Source: Lunularia cruciata
Taxonomy: Eukaryota; Streptophyta; Marchantiopsida; Lunulariales; Lunulariaceae
Length of the DNA stretch: 64,000 bases
NCBI GenBank assembly: GCA_948567375.1
Contig: OX419756.1
Span: 50,074,552-50,138,551 of the forward strand
Direction of reading: 5' to 3'
Each line of letters starts with the position of its first letter. The first letter of the stretch is position 1. The notes beneath the pieces are model-generated. The model worked only from the letters and a program-made list of their open reading frames with translations, searched no databases and was not told the origin of the DNA. The translations under genes were made by a program, and so were the position numbers. Positions 1 through 12,485 of the stretch are shown one piece after another.

Positions 1-823
1 CGGCCTATCATTCTCAAACTAATGGAAAAATTGAATGTGAAGATTGCACCTTGGAAGATATACTTCATGCCTTTGTCAACATTCACCATACCACTTAGGA
101 TGAATGTCTTACAACTATGGAGTTTGCATATAATAATTCTAAATAAGCAAGAATTGGATTCTCTCTTTTCTTTCTCAATTTTGGCCAAGACCCACTTGTT
201 CCAGATTCCCTTCTTACTCCTCCTCCATCTCATGTCTCTCATACTTCCACCTCCTTGACCACCATCTCCCAATCCCTCCAATAAGCCAAATCTCATCTCC
301 TTATTGCTCAAAATTGGCAAAAACAATATGCAGATCACCATCTACATGATCTCAACTTTCAAATTGGTGATAAGGTCATGCTCTCATCTAATAACGTCCC
401 TCTCCCACTTGATACCCAAGTTTATAAACTTGCCTTTAATTGGATAGGACCCTTTGATGTCACCCAAATTGTCTCTCTTGTTGCTTATCTACTTGCCTTG
501 CCTTGTCATATGCGCATCCATCCTATCTTTCATATTTCCAAGATGAAACCCTTTGTTCCTAACCCTTCTTCTTTTTCCTCTTGAGTTCAACCTCCCCCTC
601 CTCCTGTTCCTACCAATGATCATGAGGAGCACAAAGTTAATTGTATCCTTGCATGTTGCCACATTCAACAAGGCCGTCAACAACATTTGGAAAGGGTATC
701 CCCTTCATGATGCCACATGGGAACCTTTTTCTCATCTCCAGAATACAGAATGCACAACTGGCTATCCAGGCATTTGAAGCTTCATTGGCGATGAGTACAT
801 CACCAACTAGCGGTGGGAGAATA
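1..823 (+). pseudogene. Ty3/gypsy integrase C-terminal part (family A, 3' fragment)
   Basis: Decayed end of a gypsy Pol protein, cut by the left edge of the window. Translation across several frames shows the end of the integrase core (a YHSQTNGK-like start, then CTLEDILHAFVNIHHTT and MEFAYNNS), then a C-terminal stretch with GDKVMLSS, LPLDTQVYKLA, WIGPFDVTQI and HPIFHISKMKPFVPNP, the usual layout of the post-core domain of chromovirus-like integrases. The same stretch recurs on the minus strand at 14549-15130 and in the element at 19372-24690, which confirms the family. Stops and frameshifts rule out function. It runs straight into the LTR that starts at 824. Confidence 0.85.
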
Positions 824-1188
824 TGTAACAATATGGAGTTTAGCAACAAAGTTAGTAGGTCTAATAAAGTAGCAAATGAGACAAATTAGCCTAGAATATT
901 CTAGAAGTATCTAAGAAGCTTCCTAGATAGCTAGCTAGCTAGCTTATCTTGCATCCCAAGTAGGTAGCTTCTAGAAGGAAGCTTTTGAGACTCTTCCCAA
1001 TTAACTTGGCTTGCATTCCAAGAAATTGACTCAAGGAAGCTTCTTGAGAAGCTTTTCAAGACCCTTGTAGGATCCTATAAATACAAGAATCCCAAAACTA
1101 TGCTAGGCATTTGGAGTTTACCCACATTCAAGTGTCCCAATGTGATCTTCCATTCTCCTATTTCTCTCCTTGGTCTTGGACTTTTACA
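824..1188 (+). repeat. 3' LTR, gypsy family A
   Basis: Starts TGTAACAATATGGAG just after a purine-rich GGTGGGAGAATA tract (likely polypurine tract) and ends GGACTTTTACA, so it has TG...CA termini. A TATA box (TATAAATA) lies at 1076-1083. The body holds degenerate AAGCTTCTTGAGAAGCTT-type units. Four other LTRs of this family lie at 14150-14548 (minus), 19372-19887, 24205-24690 and 24801-25225. Confidence 0.85.
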
Positions 1189-2249
1189 TAGTGTCACCAT
1201 ATATAGTATGCTATAAAAACATGGAAAAGAAATCACATTCACTACAAGTCTAATCTAATCTATTCTTGAAGATGATGGTTCATTTGTAACAAAGGTTACT
1301 TTGTTTAATTTATTTGTGTCTTCCTCTCATACATTTGGATTCTAGATTGAGTCATTGAGACACTCATGTATACAGAAATTCTCATTCCTCTCACAAGGTT
1401 TGTGGTCATACAAGTTCAACAATATTAAGGTGTTCTACAAGTAGTACCTTAGAATGCATATACAAAGAAGGAACAAGAAACTCCAAGGATCCAATCACCT
1501 TGATAACCACAATTGTGAATTATTATTCCATCCTTACCAAACGGCACAACTTTGCAAGAGTTCAAGATGGATCATGTTGCTCAATCTCTTTATCTTGTGT
1601 TATTGAATGATACCAAAGACTTGTAGTAGCATATCATTGGATTGTCCTTGACTTCTTTAGAACAATTAGAGATAAATACTATAGTCCCACATAAATTATT
1701 CCCATCACACAAGTGCTTATGCTTTTATGTTAAGATTCCTTAGCATGCAATCATCTATTTATGCAAAGCATAGATGAATAGACATACACCAACTCAAAGG
1801 TCTTGATAGTATAAACTTCATTTATTTCAAAAGAAGGATGCACCAAATGAACTCAATGAACATTGAGCCAAAGCCTTTTATACATGGCCTACATAGCCAC
1901 CAAAGATCCAATGGACACAATGGATTAGAAATCTCCTATTCAGATCTACAATACTACTTGTTGAACTTATCTTGTCACTTATTGTATCCTAATCAAATCT
2001 TAAGTAGGCACATCCCACATGGAATAACCACCTCAACATCTTGTCTTTCTCAATTGCTATTTTGTTAGATGACAGACTAACACCAAATTTTCATATCATA
2101 GCCTTACTAATTATGCACAAATACAAAGAGTCCTAGGCTACAACTACAAAAACAATATTGTCTTAACTACAAGATGGATCATGTCATTGTAAGCTCATTT
2201 CATATGCAATTTTTATGCTCATCTTGTACAAAGTCATTACTCATTTGCT
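1189..2249. other. AT-rich intergenic sequence, no gene seen
   Basis: No ORF here has recognisable content and I found no match to other repeats in the window. It is probably older repeat decay. Confidence 0.5.
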
Positions 2250-2846
2250 AGATAATTTGGTGGTAAATGCAACAAACTACACTCTCCTTTGCATATTTGA
2301 ATAAGCTCTATGAGCTTCTTCTTGTAACCACACACTTATTTTATAAAACTAGTTTGTGTTTCATGTAACTTGGAGGTGGTATAGGCAAGCAGCTTGATAG
2401 ACAATACCTTGAGTTGGTCATTTCTCTAGAATTTTCTCTCCAATGCATTGATTTTCATCTTGAGGTCCTTCAATTTCATGCATTATGGGTATTTAGTTGC
2501 TATTTTTTCCAATTGATCAAGAAGTTGAGTAGCATTATGCCCTATTTTCATGAGTAGTCCTCCTAGTTTACTCTTTATGTGTTTTTCTCACTTTTGAGTC
2601 CCTTTGTCAGCTTGTCACAAACCTTTGCCTTTAGCTTGTCTTTCTTTTCTCATTGATGCTTCAGGCTCATAGTGAGCTCCTACACACAAAGGTCCATAAT
2701 CCACTTGTAATTCTTGTAGCATGATTTGGTTGCAATTGTCTTGGCTTGGGCATCTTCCAACTCCCTTTATATTGATACCACTTCTTTGTCTTGTGCTCAT
2801 AGTTGATCTTTGTGCTAGTTTGTTGTTGGAAAACCTTATCATTGAA
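2250..2846 (-). pseudogene. Decayed ORF of unknown family, C-terminal side
   Basis: Minus-strand translation gives lysine/glutamate-rich, coiled-coil-like text (MKLKDLKMKINALERKF, then QLKVLSIKLLAYTTSKLHE) broken by stops. The strand and style match the decayed ORF at 3427-5290, and a solo LTR separates the two. I infer one ancestral reading unit interrupted by that insertion. The family is not recognised; it may be the structural protein of another retroelement. Confidence 0.35.
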
Positions 2847-3426
2847 TGTAATACCATTAGCTAGACATATTACCTAGAGGTGGAAATTGGCTTTGTTATA
2901 TCTTGAGGGATGTTATATATGATGGTCTAAGTAGATCAGATAGAGATGTCAACAAAATAGTACTTCCAATAATAAGGTAGAGGCCAAAAACACCTTGAAA
3001 AATTCAAAGCCAATTTTGAAGGCCTAAATGGATGAATTAGGCCTTGAAAAATGCATTAGTATCCTAGTTAGTCAAACAGACTTAGCCTTCCCTCCCCGGC
3101 AATAGTTGTTTTTGTCTCATCAAGAGCTTTCCAATGGTACATCACCCATGTTGTTTTGAGCTTCCTACAAGAAGATTCCCCAAAGATTCCCTCTTGTTTG
3201 ACCAACCAAATAGGACAAGGATTGACATGTCACCAGTCCATGTAGCTAATCTAAGGGTGGAGCTTGCTTACATGTCACCAATCCATGTATCTGATCTGAG
3301 GGTGTAGCTCCCTTTGCTATGTAATAAAGACAAGGTGCTCCTTTGGATCATTGGAGTATGGAAGGATGAAGCATTGTGTTTCTCTTGTGTTTCTCTTGGG
3401 GTTTCTCTTGTCCTTGGAACATTACA
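2847..3426 (+). repeat. Solo LTR, family D
   Basis: 580 bp, starting TGTAATACCATTAGCTAG and ending CTTGGAACATTACA. It is flanked on both sides by TGAA (2843-2846 and 3427-3430), consistent with a short target duplication. A second copy at 37193-37779 aligns along its whole length, including the TAATAAAGACAAGGTGCTCC tract near the end that may serve in 3' processing. No internal region is attached, so this is a solo LTR. Confidence 0.75.
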
Positions 3427-5290
3427 TGAAGGGAAATAACCTCTTCTTTAAGACATCATAAGACTACCTCATTTTGCTCATGTGATGAAAATTCTTCCTT
3501 TTCAAACTTCTTTAGCATCCTATCTTTCTCTTAGGAGTTATTTAATTCCTCCTTGAGCCTTTTCCTAGTTTGATTCAATTCACTACAAAGGGGAGCCTTC
3601 TCCTTTGCAATTTTTTGGGCATGCTTATGCATGTGTAATACAAGCACCACTAGCTTGTTGATAGTAGGTCCAGCTCTTGATAAAAGGGCATGAGTTCCTC
3701 CAAGGCTTCCATCATTGGCATCACCATATTCATGGTGTTACCACCATCACCCACAAGAGTGAGTTGTTGCTGCATTTCAGATTGTGTAAGATGTCTTACA
3801 TGGTGCTAGTAGTCTTTTTTTGTTCCTCATTGATCCATAGGCTAATCCTTACCATCTTTCCCTATCTCCTCATGTGTTGTGGCCATATCCTTGTCCACAT
3901 CTGCATTCTGTCCATTGTGTAGTTGTCCTCCCATAGACTACGCTTCCTTCATTTTGAGGACTTTTACCTTTGTAGGTGGTTATTTATCCAGACCGTGTTC
4001 TTTGTTAACATGGTTTAGTTCACTTGTACATGTGTTGCCATTCAAATTCCTCTATGACAACCTAGCTTTGTTACCCATAGCTCTTAAGATGAAGTTAAAT
4101 TTTTTTCCTTCCTTTGATATCTTTTTCAACTTGGTGATAGGGCTTCCTTGTCATTGTCCACCATGGTTTTCTTGCCATAGATCTACCCCTGTACTTTTCC
4201 AAAGTAATTGTACTTGTTCTTAGGAAACCAAATTCCCCTTTTGTTGTTGAGTGAAAATATCAAAGTGAAGAACTTTGACTGCCCAATCCATCGTTATTTA
4301 CCAAAGTAGCCTTTCCATGGTTAGATTCAATTCATGATCTTGAATAGCCTGCTTCTTCCATGTTTTAATTGTTTCCTTCATACTCATTGTTGTCTCCACT
4401 TTGGGGGTCTTCTAAAGATACATTTTAACCTAGGCGGCTCATTTTTGCTTCTTGGAGACCTAAATTTTGGCTGGTAGTGCCATCATATTCTTACAAGTAT
4501 TTTCTGTATTGTAGATCTCTTCCACCTCTATGGACCTCCCTAATTTTTAATACTCTTTATATGTTTCCTTGTATTACTCTTCTTCATTGCCTAAGTCTAA
4601 GCTCATATTGAAGTACTCTAGATGATGGAAGTGATTGGGGTATTGTACCTTTTCCACCTTCTTAAGACAATTCATGCTTAAGTAGAAGTGTACTATGAAG
4701 AGTGATATGATGGTAACACCTCCTTGCTTAGTCATCTCTGGTACAAACTCAACCACATATTCAAAAAACATTTATGCCTAGCTCATTGGTTTGCGCTCAT
4801 GGAGAAGTTGGAAGAAAATAGCCTAGTTTAAGTTGACATATGTGGTTTGTTTGGATTTGAATAATTTCATGATCATTTTAATGATGACTAGGCAAATGGG
4901 ATCTTTAAGTGAGTCAACTTGATAGTTGCTAGTCATCTTTGCTTTGTCAAACAAGTTGTCTTTCTTGGATTTAACCTTTTTACTTGGATGACCATGGTAG
5001 GTATCTATAAACATTTGGCCAAATGGTGAGATTTCATCTCCAAGGAATTGTTGCTAATGATCTCCTATCTAGAATGTTAGATTTCCTCTCAAGAATTTAA
5101 TCTAATCATTATTGTCACAAATTTCTTCTCGTATGGAAAGATTGGAGATGTTCCAATTCCATGACAAGAAGTCTAATTTTCTACTTCAAATGTATTTGGC
5201 TTATAGGTGAAGTCCCCATTCAGACATTTGGGGGGTTTTACTAATAATTTTGGTGGTTTCTTGTTGTTTCCTTATGCAGCTACCTTCTAG
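3427..5290 (-). pseudogene. Decayed ORF of unknown repeat family
   Basis: The minus strand reads in one frame from about 5014 to 4574 with only three stops, all explicable by C-to-T or G-to-A change. Segments include KKVKSKKDNLFDKAKM, DSLKDPICLVIIKMIMKLF, then AIFFQLLHERKP, FFEYVVEFVPEMTKQGGV and KVQYPNHFHHLEYFNMSL. Further downstream in minus-strand order are KVETTMSMKETIKTWKKQAI and a Lys/Glu-rich stretch. Conserved-looking spacing over more than 150 codons argues for a real ancestral protein. I do not recognise it; a retroelement structural protein or a multicopy plant gene are both possible. Confidence 0.4.
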
Positions 5291-5343
5291 TGCTATTGCT
5301 ATACTCATATATAAAGTTATTGACACATGAATCTACACTACCC

Positions 5344-5467
5344 AACAACACCTTCTTGTATAGACTCTCAAAGTGTGGAGGATGCAACTGCCAAAACAAG
5401 CTCCTAACAACACCTTCTTGTACAAACTCTCAAAGTATGGAGGATACAATTGCCAAAACAAGATCCT
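5344..5467 (+). repeat. Tandem duplication, 2 x 62 bp
   Basis: Two adjacent copies (5344-5405 and 5406-5467), each starting AACAACACCTTCTTGTA and ending CAAGCTCCT or CAAGATCCT. They differ at a handful of positions, mostly C/T and G/A. Confidence 0.85.
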
Positions 5468-5837
5468 ATGGGAGCAAGGTGTAGTGGAAAGGAATTATAA
5501 AAATTGATTCTGCAAAAAAGTTTTCCTTTGTAATGCCAATCAACCTTTTATAGTCAAAGCAAATCATTCCAACATTAAATTGTTGTGGCGGTCAGCAAAG
5601 AGTCACATGTTTGGCATGAGAGCATTTTGGTTGAGGCCAATAGTCCAGATTTTTGTTCTTTGGTGGTGCAATCATGTTGCTTGAATCCTTGCATTAATTC
5701 TTGGCCATGCAAGTGTTTGATAGTTGTTGTACCCCTTGCAAACTTGTACTTGTATTCCTTGGCCACGCAAAGTCATAGAGGTTCTTGATCTTGTATTCAT
5801 TTGTTCTTTAAGATTGTTTGGCTCATACCTAGAAAAA

Positions 5838-6012
5838 AAGAGGTGACCGCGTAGGAAACATGAAGGATGGGAAGACCCCATCAAGCCATACAAGGGAGAG
5901 ACAAAAAAGGTAACATGGGGCTAAGCCCCAATAGAGTCTGTATGAGAAATGATCATGACATCATGAGGCCCGTAAGTGACAAATTTTACAAATTGTCACC
6001 ATGCATCTATGG
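5838..6012 (+). repeat. Dispersed repeat with GACCGCGTAG / GGGAAGACCCCATCAAG core
   Basis: Holds GACCGCGTAG, then GATGGGAAGACCCCATCAAG, a TGGGGCTAAGCCCC hairpin and a closing GTGACAAATTTTACAAATTGTCAC near-palindrome. Partial copies lie near 48767, 51190 and 52675. Short, CpG-containing and dispersed, it resembles a small non-autonomous element, but neither pol III boxes nor terminal repeats are clear. Confidence 0.5.
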
Positions 6013-6179
6013 GTATGATGACAAGATGTACTATCTTTACAACAAGTATAAGGGTCTTTGAATTTGTAGGTTGTCTTATTGTAGGAGTGGTCTTGTACCT
6101 CATTCTTCAAGCTATAGGTCCATATGGCAAAAGGTATGATCCTAGCCATATTATGAGTTTGGCCAACAAATAAAAATAC

Positions 6180-9100
6180 TTTTTCCTTCTCATGACCTAA
6201 CTACTACACTACTTCCTATTATCTCTTGTTAAACTAAACCAAATCAAAATATTAAAAAATCTGCTCTCATAAGGGTGTGTGGTTCACCACACACCCAAGA
6301 GGTTAAACAAATGACAATGAAGACCTCATGTCATATTTTCCTTTCTATTTATCTATTTTTGAATTTTATCCTTTAACATATTTGAATTTTTTCTTATCAA
6401 AATACTTAAATACTCTTTTGTAGTGACTAGATTTTTATATATATCCTTTGGAACAAATATGCTACCTTTTGATAATTAGGTCAAGTTTCAACCTTACTTT
6501 AGTCATAAGTCTAAATAAGACCATCAAGATTTTTAACTACATTTTATCACAAATAATCAAATTTTTTTATGTACAACAGAAAACATAAATGCATTGTATT
6601 TTATCAAAAAAATCTCATAAAAAGTAACCCTCTACTAGAATAGGCATTTAGGCATGATCAATTCTACAAATTTCAATGTATTGATCATACTAAGAACCTT
6701 GTATATATTAGTTATTGATGAATATAAATGCAAAATTGTTTTATGTTATTTTCCTAGTTTTGATTTGATAAGAGGTTTGGATATGTAATAATAGATCTCA
6801 ACTAATCTATGGGTTTTATTTATTAATAAAATCCAAAATCATTATTGAATATGTGTAACAAATTGTTAACTTTTAGCTTGAGCAAGCCAATCATGACTTA
6901 TCTACTCTCAAAGACGCTTGCTAAGGTCAAATTAGCTTCAATAAACAAGATAGGGGACACTTGAGTTACTATTGATAGGCTAATTAGAGCTGATTGATAG
7001 TAAAATAATATTAAAATAATCATACCTAGTCTTGAAAGAAAATGAGTTAGTTAAAGCAAACTTTAGATGGAATGACTATCACTTGAATGATAACAATGCA
7101 ATCATATCTTTGATATATCTTATTATATCAATTGGTTGAATAATGCAAGTTTTATAAGAATTTACCTATCTTTATTAATTTTACCTTTCCTTTAATACAA
7201 AATAACTGTTTTTAAATGCTAATCTTGTTCAAACTTTCCTTAATAATTTTACAATAATCCAATCTGACTTGCTTAATATGGTTAATTATGGAATATATTA
7301 TCTTACCTTATAAAAGAGTTTTTTAACAATGATATGATTTGAAAAATCTTACACTTCTATATATGATGCAGTATATTTATTACCAATAATAAGGAGAAAT
7401 TAAGATAATTAAAAAGCCAAAATTTCACAAAAAAAAACATCTAAATCCTAAGCCTATTTTAAGGAATGAAACTTAATCTTAGGATTAAGACTTACTTTTT
7501 TATGAGAATTTGGATTTTTTGATTATTTTACTTGTTCCTCATTGTTGTTTGTTCAGCAGATTAAAATCTTCTAACAAGATTTCTCAATATATATTTAGTA
7601 ATCCAAGCTTTCATGGAAGGAATTACAAAAAATATATATCAAATTTTATTCTTGTACGTAAAAAAGTAGATAATAAGAAAAGTAGATAATAAATAATCAA
7701 CTTGATTTCAAAACATTAACAATATTCAAAAAATTAAAATTTTATTAGAACCTATGATGAAAATTTCTTGTTGCTTCTATCAAAATAAATAAATGATCCT
7801 TAAAGAGGAATATAAGATATGATTATAATATCTCAAATCAAATTTTTATTGAAAAGGAAAAGCTTAATTTATGGCAGCTAGATTTGAATGAGATTTCATG
7901 CATAGATTTCAAAATATACTCCAAATTGAAAAGTTGAATCAAATCATGAATTAAAAATTAAATTTTCAACTATTTTCATTTGTAAGTTTTAGGGCTTAAA
8001 ATGCATTAATTTTATACATCTAATTTATTAAATAAATCTTCACAAAAATTAAATTTTGAGTTTTTTTTTCATATATTTTGTCAAATTCCTTAAGATTTTG
8101 AATATAATTTTATGTTATTTTTGTAGAGCTAGGTACTTTATTTCCTATTGATTTTGAGTAATGATTAATGTTACCTACATATTCATTACACTCTAGTCTA
8201 ATGAGCTTAAACAAGCTTGGTTATAATATACAACTTGACTTTCATTAAGATTTTCTTTGATTTGAATAGAGAGTGAGATTACAAGTTCACTATAAAAATC
8301 AAATCAAATGCTTAATTCTTGCAGCTATACAAAAGCAACAAAGTCACCTTACAACTATACAAAAGAAATTATTGTGTATACCACTTTTATTTTTATCATT
8401 CATCATTTTTTTCCTTTAGTTCATCCTTTTTTGTTCTTTTTTCTGTTTCTTTATCTCAAACATTGATACCTCCACTATCAATCATCAGGTATTTTTTTAT
8501 TGGGAAAATTTTCTTGCTTAGTAATCATAGGGCATATTAATATCATCAACACCTTTTCAATGCTCCAACATTTCAACAACAAGGGTTACTTGGTATCCCT
8601 ATTGGAGTGTACTTGTTTAATGTTCTAAATACCAAGTTGTCTTTTGATATCTCTTTTTCCACTTAAAGTTATATCAACTTGCTTACCTAACACTCCTTAA
8701 GTTTGCATGATTCCATCAAGCTCTAGTTGCTAAGTGTAGAAGGAGCAAAATTTTACATTTTTGAATGAATCAAAAACTTAGCTAATAAAAAGGTTGTAGA
8801 TCAGAAGGTTGCATCTTCTTAGTTACAATTCCTAAACTTTGTATTCAATTAACCTTGATTTGCATCCAAACATATGAACTTCTATCATATAAGTACAATA
8901 ATGCCATACCATTCTCCAAGGAAGACATCTTTGATAGAATATTCAGCTTTGAGGCAATCACTAGAATAGTTACTTATTGGATTACAATGATATTCCACTC
9001 ATCAAAATATTGATTGTTTTTGACAAGGTGCTATGAAGTATACCAGATCAAAAAACTAATTCTTAGTAGGTATAATATTTCTTGTAACTTTGAGTGTTAT

Positions 9101-10019
9101 TTCTAAGGAATGTTTTAGAATCTCTTCATACTCTAATTTTAATAAATTTTAACTCATATTTTTATTGACAATAAGATAAATATACCTGTATATATATTCC
9201 CACACCTATCATAATTGGATGTTGGATGATAGAAGGTACCTCATCCACAAAAGACCTCACTCAAGGACAAAAAAAAAATATAGTATGGCAAATCTTGTAA
9301 TGGTTGATATTGTTATTAATGTGATCCATTTCCCAAATTTCTTTGGCTTTCTAGTATTGTCTCACATTCATTGTTGCATACCCATAGGTGCATTATATAA
9401 GAACAACAAAGGGTTCTTTTCAATTAAATCATGTAATTTTGAGTTGTAGAATAAAAAAAAAAGCATCTTGGTGATATCTTCTTGTCAATTGCTTTGATAC
9501 ATACTTGATCACTAGGAGTTTTCGATACATATCTTTGTGCAAGGAGTGAAACCACCTCGTTATATTTGGTCATTTTTCTTAAATGGACAAATTGTGGAAT
9601 TGGATGGATGTAACTTCTACAATTAGGTTCCAAAAGGAACAAGGTCTAATGGTGAGATAAAATCATGATGACTTACCTCATAATTTAGATTTAATGGTTG
9701 TAGAGATATCCACAGCCAAGGTGGTTTGACAATATCTTTTGTTCCATTGATTGAGTTGGTGATTCAAAAAGCTTGAAATATAAACAAAGAAGAAATGAAG
9801 AGAAATGAGGATAAAGATGTTCTAAAGTTGTCTAGGAGATGAGTTATATAAGTAACTTATTAGAAAACAATGTTTTCAGAATAAGAAAAATGCCTATGTA
9901 CACACAATCCTTTGTAGATTTTCTCTTTAGAATATTAAAAAATTTCCTTACACTACATATGTGAAGTATTCAGGGTCTGAAAAATTATTATTTTTAATAT
10001 TTTTATATACTTGAATGAA
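6180..10019. other. Very AT-rich intergenic sequence
   Basis: Long A/T runs and no ORF with recognisable content. The small ORFs near 8319 and 9219 have biased, low-complexity translations and I do not regard them as genes. No repeat partner was found elsewhere in the window. Confidence 0.6.
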
Positions 10020-10354
10020 AAATTGTTTGGAGGGGAAGTCGCTGGCAGGTACACATCTTCTATGCAGACGGTATTAGGTCCCGTGTTGACCGGGTTCTGC
10101 ATTTCCGCGCATCCACCGGCTAATTCGGGGTTTTCCACCTCCATCTCCGCGCCAGCGGCGGCCCTCAAGTCTTTTGACAGCGAACTGTAGTTGTGTCTTT
10201 GGAGGGATCCGCCGAAGGAGCTCGCCGCGCTCGTACGAGGATCGACATTTCTTAACGCCAAGCTTCTAATCCCTGCGGGCAACCGCCCACCGATTCCCGA
10301 AAACCGCCCATGGACCTGGGCTTTTGTGCATTTGAGTTGAGTTGGTAAATACAT
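10020..10354 (-). pseudogene. GC-rich gene fragment, possible first exon of a nuclear gene
   Basis: An island of clearly higher GC and CpG content inside AT-rich DNA. The minus strand is open without a stop from ATG at 10354 to beyond 10020. The protein starts MYLPTQLKCTKAQVHG and continues with RLPAGIRSLALRNVDPR, SSFGGSLQRHNYSSLSKDLRA and an acidic VENPELAGG stretch. The Arg/Ser/Leu-rich, acid-poor beginning resembles an organelle-targeting peptide. No partner exon was found on either side, so I read it as a captured or orphaned exon. The host family is not recognised. Confidence 0.4.
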
Positions 10355-10439
10355 TGTAATTAGAAAAGTAGCAAAACTCAAGCGTTAGAATTTTTGATTA
10401 ATCTGGCTTCACATTTGCCAAGAATGGGCTTTATAGAAA

Positions 10440-10640
10440 AATAGAAGAAACCCACTGAAGTATTTGGGCCTTGTACGTACCCTGTTATCGTCGGCCCCTG
10501 GTGTAAGCCAGGAGCCATTTCTAAGCCAGGGTGCTTGGTAGCCCTTCTCCCTTTAGTTGTGGTACATCCTGGACAGGAGCTGAAGATTCAGTCAACTCGC
10601 TACTTTCAGGAGACTAACATAAAACCCTAATTAAGTCACG
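10440..10640. other. GC-richer segment with short inverted repeats
   Basis: Contains CCCCTGGTGTAAGCCAGG and, shortly after, CTAAGCCAGGGTGCTTGG, which can form small stems. It may be part of the same unit as the neighbouring GC-rich fragment at 10020-10354. No coding potential seen. Confidence 0.3.
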
Positions 10641-12485
10641 CTTTGATGAATTATTTAAATAAATAGCATATCTAACATATTTGGTCAAAATGGAACTTTC
10701 TCTTGATACTTATTCAAACTTTTTTTGGATCAAACAAAAATTTATGTATCTTTAATTAAAATAGTAATATTTTAGAAGGTATTCAGAACTTAAAAAGAAA
10801 TTATTGTTATACTTGGTAATTTTGACTAGAAATGTATATATTTTTGAAGATTTTATCATCAACTTAAAATATTGTAAAAGTTTTTTAGTTGGATGCTTTT
10901 ATTGTCCTAAATTTAGAAAGGCTAAACATCCATGATAATATTGAGGCCTTTTAATTATTCATGCTTGTTTATATTATAGATACATATCCATCCAAATTTC
11001 TAGTAAAAATACTTTACTCTCTAATTGAATTTGAGAAGAATTTTGCTATAGATTTTTAAAATTTAGAATATTATTTCAATAGTAAAGGCTACATAGAAGT
11101 AAGTTTTCTTGAGATTTTGACTCAGTAGATGATAATTAGCTGGGATAGTGTGATGGCAATAGATCCACTAAAGGTTAGGTAGCATTAGTATAGCCATTGA
11201 GTCACATCTTCTTGTAAGTGTACCAAAACTTCAACAATGCTCATTCATGCCTCTTCATTTTCAACAAGCAACTTGGAACTAATCTATAGATGATGGCCTA
11301 TGTTAGAATGTCTCACTATTGAATTGGTTGGACTTACAATAATATGTAGATAATGGACTATGTGATAATAAATCACTATACAACATATAGATGATATTCA
11401 TGCAAGTCCTTAACAAAACTCATCACTCCATAATATATATACAAATTATCTAGGCTTATACAGAAAGAATTAGGCACTTAAAATTAAAATTTGAAATTTT
11501 TTGAAATTTTTGTTTTATTGTCCTATATCCAAAATTATCATTTTATTATATTTGTAGATGACATTGATTCCTACTTATATTAGAATTTATCATATCATAA
11601 CAATGGTTTAGATATTAGTCCATATAAAAATATAGTCATTTTGCACCTTCAAAGGAGAAGATGACATGGAAGGGATATGCTATGGAGGAACAAATAACAA
11701 TAGATCCTAATAAAGAGCACACAATTGAAGACCTTATTACATCAAAGAATTGAGTGTCAAGGGGAAATCGAGTGCACAAACTCAAGGTGTTGGTGGTATC
11801 TCCAAGCTTGGCAAATTGTTGGTACTTTGATTGTGGTTCAAATTTTCATGAGAGTGATCTTGTGTAGAAGCTTTGTGTGATTTGATGCAAATATGATAGT
11901 GAGGCAGACGGTGTGCGGAAGTGCTAGCCAAATTTTTGAGAATGGAGTCAATTTCAAACAATAATGTTAAATTTAATCTCAAGAGGTGAAATCCGGTCAA
12001 TCTGGTGCAAATTGAACTTAAAGTTCAAAATTGAAAGTGGAGTTGGGAACCCATCTCCTCAAATTAGAGATTTGGAGATCCTCATCCTTCCAATTTGGCT
12101 CAAGTAGAGATGTAGTAGAGAATTATAGTAGAGATTTAGTGGAGAATTTGGCAGTCAGCCAACTAGAAAGGAGTTAAGATTTACATCAGATTTTATGGAG
12201 GTTGCTCAAATTTGGAGGTCATCAAAATTGCCTAGATTGCGTCGAGTTGGGTGAAGCTTGGCCAAACTTGGGGAGCATCCGCCAGATTTAGAGAGTGCTA
12301 AAATTAGCATTTAGGGGCTTCCAAGCATAGGGCTATGTGCAATGAGAGGCTACAAAGGGCTAGAAGGATCAGCTTGCTATCATTAGGCTAGCTAATTTAG
12401 ATGAGTTTTGTTGATCATTGTTTGGCAAAATTTGCCCATCCTTCTCGATTATGTGTTACAAGGTTTAAACTCAAATCTTTGGTTC
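10641..12485. other. AT-rich intergenic sequence, no gene seen
   Basis: No recognisable ORF. From about 12000 the composition becomes slightly richer in G, approaching the family B fragment, and may include its leader, but I could not fix an LTR boundary. Confidence 0.5.

Noticed and set aside
8319-8540. Small ORF with Phe/Ser-rich text
   Set aside because: Low-complexity translation of T-rich DNA.
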